A stretch of DNA of 54,826 nucleotides from Burkholderiales bacterium (GTDB lineage Bacteria > Pseudomonadota > Gammaproteobacteria > Burkholderiales > Casimicrobiaceae), in the NCBI GenBank assembly GCA_025927765.1, contig JAICKU010000018.1, forward strand, positions 1 through 54,826, in the 5' to 3' direction. The position numbers and the translations under genes are program-made. Of the stretch, positions 50,735-54,826 are shown piece after piece (the first letter of the stretch is position 1; every line of letters starts with the position of its first letter). The notes below the pieces were generated by a model. It made no database searches. It was given only the letters and a program-made list of their open reading frames with translations, and was not told where the DNA came from.

Positions 50735-53700
50735 GTGGCCACGCTTCCGAAGAAGCCCTCCACTGCGCGCAAGCGCACGCCAGCCACGGACGCTTCGGTG
50801 ACGAAGCCGCCCACGCGTCGCAAGGCCAGGAACGCGGATCCGAACCCCGACCTCGGCGCCCGGCGCGAAGCGGAGCTTGCGCTCGTCAACCTGATCCAGC
50901 ACGGCCTCGCGAGAAAGCTTCGCTTCGAAGCGATCGTCGACCTCGTCGGCGACAAGCTGCGCGAAGTACTGAAGACCGACGAGATCGGCGTGCGGTGGTT
51001 CGATCATGACCGGAAGGCCGTCTGCTACCTCTACGAGTACGAGCACGGTGTGCGCCTGTCGATTCCCGACGATGTGCAATCCGCCGACAAGTGGGCGCGC
51101 CTGATTGCCCGCACGTATCCACGCGTGCTGAACACCGCCGCCGAAATGGCGACCGCCGGAATCATTCCCGGAACCGAGGCCGCGAAATCCAATGCGTCCG
51201 TCCCGATCGTCGGCGGTGATCGCGTGCTCGGCCAGATCGTCGTCGAGGACTACGAGCGCGAGCATGCGTTTGGCGACGCGGAGGTTCGCCTGCTCACCAC
51301 CGTCGCATCGTCGATGGGTGTCGCGCTCGAGAACGCCCGGCTTTTCGACGAGACGCAGCGGCTGTTGAAGGAAACCGAACAGCGCGCGGCCGAGCTTGCC
51401 ATGATCAACAGCATCCAGGAGGGAATCTCGGCGAAGCTCGATTTCCAGGCGATCGTCGATCTCGTCGGCGACAAGCTGCGCGACGTGTTCCATACCCGCG
51501 ATATCGGCATCCGCTGGTTCGACCACGCCAGGCGGATCGTGCATTACCTCTACGATTACGAGCACGGGGTGCGCCTGACGATCCCGGCCGCGCCGCCGCC
51601 GACAACGCCGTGGGAAACGCTCGTTTCGCGCCGCGAGCCGCGCGTGTTTCATACGGCGGTCGAAGTCGCGGCCGGTGGAGTCGTTCCGGGCACGGATACG
51701 TCGCTGTCGGTCATTTCCGTGCCGATCATCGGCAGCGACCGCGTCATCGGCGCCATCACGATCGAGAGCTTCGAGCGCGAGTACGCATTCAGCGATTCCG
51801 ACGTCCGCCTGCTCACGACGATTGCGTCCAGCATGGGTGTGGCGCTCGAGAACGCGCGGCTCTTCGACGAGACGCAGCGCCTCTTGAAGGAAACCGAGCA
51901 GCGCGCGGCCGAGCTCGCCGTCATCAACAGCGTCCAGCAGGGCATGGCAGCGAAGCTCGAGTTCCAGAGCATCGTCGATCTCGTCGGCGACAAGTTGCGC
52001 GACGTGTTCGGGACCGGAGACATGGGGATTGCCTGGCACGACCCGACGACGAATCTCGGCCACTACCTGTACGCCTACGAGCACGGCAAGCGGCTGACGA
52101 TTCTGCCGGCTCCGCCCACGCCGGGCGGCCTTTTCGAGACGATGGTGCGCACGCGGCAGCCGATGGTGCTGAACTGCGCGAGCGACTATGCGACGATGCC
52201 GGGTGGCACGATCCCGGGCACCGACACCAGCAAGTCGTTGCTCTGCGTCCCGATCATCGCCGCCGATCGCGTGCTCGGAAACGTCACGATCGAGAACTAC
52301 GAGCGCGAGAACGCGTTCGGCGAGGCCGACGTCCGCCTGCTGACGACGATCGCCGCGTCGCTTGGAACCGCGCTCGAGAACGCGCGGCTCTTCGACGAGA
52401 CGCAGCGGCTGTTCAAAGAGAGCGAGCAGCGCGCCGCCGAGCTCGCGGTGATCAACAGCGTCCAGCAGGGGCTCGCCGCGGAGCTCGATTTCAACGCGAT
52501 CATCGACCTCGTGGGTGACAAGATCGCCGAGATTTTCGGCTCGAAGGACATGTCGGTTGCGCTGTACGACCCGCAAAGCAACGTGGCGACGATGCCGTAT
52601 TACCTCGAGCATGGCGAGCGATTTCCGATCGCACCGTTCCAAATGGGCAAGGGATTGACCTCGCACGTCATCAGGACGCGGCGCCCGCTGGTGATCAACA
52701 GGGATTTCCGGCGGCGAGGCGCCGAACTGGGCGCCCGCTTCATCGGCGATGCGAGCGCAGGAGACGTTGGAAAGAGCTACGTCGGCGTCCCCATCCTGAA
52801 AGGCGACGAGGCACGCGGCGTCGTCGCGCTCTACGCCGTCGAGGAAGACGCGTTCGACGACGCCGCCGTGCACTTGCTCGCGACGCTGGCCAACACGATG
52901 GGGGTCGCCCTCGAGAACGCGCGGCTCTTCGACGAGACGCAGCGGCGCGCGCGTGAAACGGCGGCGCTTGCGGAAGTGGGCCGCGACATCTCGTCGACGC
53001 TCGACCTCGCGAAGGTCATGGATCGCATCGCGCGCCACGCGAAGGATCTCCTCCATTGCGACAACAGCGCGATCTTCCTTCCGGAGCCCGATGGCCGGTC
53101 GTATCGCGCAATCGTCGCGGTCGGCGAGGTATCCGATCAGATTGCGGCGACGGAGATCACCACGGGGAGCGGCATCATCGGCAATATCCTCGCTGCCGGC
53201 CGCGCGGAATACGTCAACGACACCGCCAGCGACGCGCGCGGCATCCAGATCGCCGGGACGGAGCGCGCGCGCGACGAGCGGTTGATGGTGGCGCCGCTGG
53301 TGGCCGGACGGACGGTCAAGGGCGCGATGGCCGTCTGGCGTACCGGCGGCCGGCTTTTCGACCAGGAGGAGCTCGACTTCCTCACCGGCCTGTCGCTGCA
53401 GGCCACGGTCGCGATCGAGAACGCGCGCCTCTTCGCCGAAGCGCGCGAGGCGCGCGCCGCGGCCGAAACCGCGAACGAGGCGAAGAGCGCGTTCCTGGCG
53501 ACGATGAGCCACGAGATCCGCACGCCGATGAACGCCGTCATCGGCATGAGCGGCCTGCTGCTCGACACGCCGCTCGACGCCGAGCAACGCGACTACGTCA
53601 ACACGATCCGTGATTCGGGCGACGCGCTGCTGACGATCATCAACGACGTGCTCGACTTCTCGAAGATCGAAGCGGGCCGGATGGATATCGAGGCGCAGCC

Positions 53701-54826
53701 GTTCGACCTGCGCGAATGCGTCGAGTCGGCGCTCGACCTCGTCAGCGCGCGCGCCATCGAGAAACACGTGGAGCTCGCGTACCTGTTCGAAGGCGACGTG
53801 CCGCGCGCCATCGAGGGCGACGTCACGCGACTGCGCCAGATCATGCTGAATCTGATGTCGAATGCGGTGAAGTTTACCGACGCCGGCGAAGTCGTCGTCA
53901 CCGTCACGTCGAAGCCTCTGCCGGGGCACCGGGTCGAAGTGACCTGCGCGGTGCGCGACAGCGGCATCGGACTGTCCGAGGAAGCGATGAGCCGGCTGTT
54001 CCAGTCGTTCTCGCAGGCCGATTCGTCGACGACGCGCAAGTACGGCGGCACGGGCCTCGGGCTCGCGATCAGCAAGCGCCTGTCGGAGTTGATGGGCGGA
54101 CGGATGTGGGCGCATAGCGAAGGCCCAGGCAAGGGATCGACCTTTTACGTGAGCATCGTCGCACCGGTGGCCGAGCTGCCGGCGGCGCGCCAGCGCGATT
54201 ACCTTTGTGTGCAACCTGCGCTGTCCGGCAAACGACTGCTCGTGGTCGACGACAACGCGACCAATCGGCGCGTGCTGCTGCTGCAGACGGCGAAGTGGGG
54301 CATGGTGCCGCGCGCAACCGAATCGCCGCGCGAGGCGATGCGCTGGCTGGCGGCGGGCGAGGCATTCGACCTCGCGATCGTCGACATGCACATGCCGGAG
54401 ATGGATGGCGTGGCGCTGGCGCGGGAAATCCGTGCGCATCATCCGCAGTTGCCGCTCGTGCTCGCAAGCTCGCTCGGACGCCGCGAGGTCGGCGAAAGCG
54501 AGCGGCTCTTCGCCGCGTTCCTGACGAAGCCGATCCGCCAGTCGCAGCTCTTCGACGTCCTGGTCGGCCTGCTCGGCGACGATGCTGCGCGTCACGCGAC
54601 GCCCTCGCCGCTCGCGCCGCGCATCGATCGCGAGCTCGCCGCCCGCCATCCGTTACGCATCCTGCTGGCGGAGGACAACGTGGTGAACCAGAAGCTCGCG
54701 CTGCGTGTGTTGCAGCAGATGGGTTACCGGGCGGATCTCGCGTCGAATGGCATCGAGGCGGTCGAATCCGTGGAGCGCCAGACTTACGATGTCGTGCTGA
54801 TGGACGTCCAGATGCCGGAAATGGAC
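50735..54826 (+). CDS. Multi-GAF hybrid sensor histidine kinase, 3' end cut by window edge
   Basis: At least 1364 aa, no membrane segments, so cytoplasmic. After a Lys/Pro-rich N-terminus come four related GAF domains in tandem (about residues 50-205, 220-375, 392-548 and 568-735), joined by a recurring linker ([20 protein letters not shown]). A fifth, different GAF covers about 745-905. HisKA follows with phosphoacceptor His926 ([10 protein letters not shown]), then HATPase_c ([25 protein letters not shown]), receiver 1 ([11 protein letters not shown], Asp1217) and receiver 2 ([11 protein letters not shown], Asp1357) running off the window. GTG 50735 has AAAGG 6 bp upstream; ATG 50717 is the alternative start. 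A phosphotransfer domain or output may follow outside. Confidence 0.93.
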   Translation, partial: MATLPKKPSTARKRTPATDASVTKPPTRRKARNADPNPDLGARREAELALVNLIQHGLARKLRFEAIVDLVGDKLREVLKTDEIGVRWFDHDRKAVCYLYEYEHGVRLSIPDDVQSADKWARLIARTYPRVLNTAAEMATAGIIPGTEAAKSNASVPIVGGDRVLGQIVVEDYEREHAFGDAEVRLLTTVASSMGVALENARLFDETQRLLKETEQRAAELAMINSIQEGISAKLDFQAIVDLVGDKLRDVFHTRDIGIRWFDHARRIVHYLYDYEHGVRLTIPAAPPPTTPWETLVSRREPRVFHTAVEVAAGGVVPGTDTSLSVISVPIIGSDRVIGAITIESFEREYAFSDSDVRLLTTIASSMGVALENARLFDETQRLLKETEQRAAELAVINSVQQGMAAKLEFQSIVDLVGDKLRDVFGTGDMGIAWHDPTTNLGHYLYAYEHGKRLTILPAPPTPGGLFETMVRTRQPMVLNCASDYATMPGGTIPGTDTSKSLLCVPIIAADRVLGNVTIENYERENAFGEADVRLLTTIAASLGTALENARLFDETQRLFKESEQRAAELAVINSVQQGLAAELDFNAIIDLVGDKIAEIFGSKDMSVALYDPQSNVATMPYYLEHGERFPIAPFQMGKGLTSHVIRTRRPLVINRDFRRRGAELGARFIGDASAGDVGKSYVGVPILKGDEARGVVALYAVEEDAFDDAAVHLLATLANTMGVALENARLFDETQRRARETAALAEVGRDISSTLDLAKVMDRIARHAKDLLHCDNSAIFLPEPDGRSYRAIVAVGEVSDQIAATEITTGSGIIGNILAAGRAEYVNDTASDARGIQIAGTERARDERLMVAPLVAGRTVKGAMAVWRTGGRLFDQEELDFLTGLSLQATVAIENARLFAEAREARAAAETANEAKSAFLATMSHEIRTPMNAVIGMSGLLLDTPLDAEQRDYVNTIRDSGDALLTIINDVLDFSKIEAGRMDIEAQPFDLRECVESALDLVSARAIEKHVELAYLFEGDVPRAIEGDVTRLRQIMLNLMSNAVKFTDAGEVVVTVTSKPLPGHRVEVTCAVRDSGIGLSEEAMSRLFQSFSQADSSTTRKYGGTGLGLAISKRLSELMGGRMWAHSEGPGKGSTFYVSIVAPVAELPAARQRDYLCVQPALSGKRLLVVDDNATNRRVLLLQTAKWGMVPRATESPREAMRWLAAGEAFDLAIVDMHMPEMDGVALAREIRAHHPQLPLVLASSLGRREVGESERLFAAFLTKPIRQSQLFDVLVGLLGDDAARHATPSPLAPRIDRELAARHPLRILLAEDNVVNQKLALRVLQQMGYRADLASNGIEAVESVERQTYDVVLMDVQMPEMD
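50880..52960 (+). repeat. Intragenic tandem repeats encoding GAF domains 1-4
   Basis: Four units of roughly 510-530 bp. Each opens with a segment encoding IVDLVGDK and ends with a nearly identical stretch encoding [14 protein letters not shown] (near 51330, 51840, 52370 and 52905). The similarity at DNA level points to fairly recent duplications within the gene; unit 4 is the most diverged. Confidence 0.8.

Noticed and set aside
50729-54649. A 1306-codon open frame antisense to the kinase
   Set aside because: Shadow of the GAF repeats and kinase domains. Its own apparent repeats only mirror the coding strand.

Overview
The window is a GC-rich, densely packed bacterial chromosome segment. The betaproteobacterial character of Dcd, Mrp and MetG, the apr genes and the many NitT/TauT-type importers suggest a metabolically versatile betaproteobacterium with sulfur metabolism. 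That placement is inference; no rRNA or other marker is present. No tRNA, rRNA or CRISPR was seen.

Layout. 1-3510: end of an apr operon (aprB partial, aprA) followed by three small linked genes (a 116-aa protein, a SlyD-like FKBP and a 52-aa protein). 3535-4830: a YfcE-type phosphoesterase, a small exported protein and a decayed outer-membrane-type gene. 4827-20521: a sulfate-ester regulon. It holds a LacI regulator, two sulfatases with Cys-type active sites, their formylglycine-generating enzyme, two complete NitT/TauT-type ABC importers, an erythritol/threitol-dehydrogenase-like enzyme and an FGGY kinase. Two identical 16-bp palindromes sit at the heads of its two halves. 20592-25164: aroD, a truncated exported protein, a Tat-exported beta-lactamase-fold protein and an arginine/lysine/ornithine-type decarboxylase. 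25463-27133: a PhoU-like protein plus PiT phosphate transporter. 27137-33823: a sugar-acid dehydratase and SDR, divergent from a four-gene sugar ABC importer.

33870-37268 (minus strand): mrp, then a vapBC toxin-antitoxin pair, then dcd, with vapB/vapC and vapC/dcd overlapping stop to start. dCTP deaminase is interrupted by a 308-residue intein with an HNH endonuclease, inserted exactly after the active-site Arg of the KSTYAR motif. This is the most striking element of the window. 37514-39658: metG. 39907-47342: a ribbon-helix-helix regulator on a near-consensus promoter followed by a six-gene Hyf-like membrane complex. Its large subunit lacks the nickel-binding cysteines, so it is an energy-converting hydrogenase-related (Ehr-type) complex rather than a hydrogenase. 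47404-50677: a polar amino-acid-type ABC importer and a metallo-beta-lactamase-fold hydrolase. 50735-end: a giant multi-GAF hybrid histidine kinase cut by the window edge.

A family of short hairpin elements built on GTCGGAC / GGGTCAGACCC cores occupies several intergenic gaps. One of them is a perfect 39-bp inverted repeat that supplies the last codons and stop of the formylglycine-generating enzyme gene.
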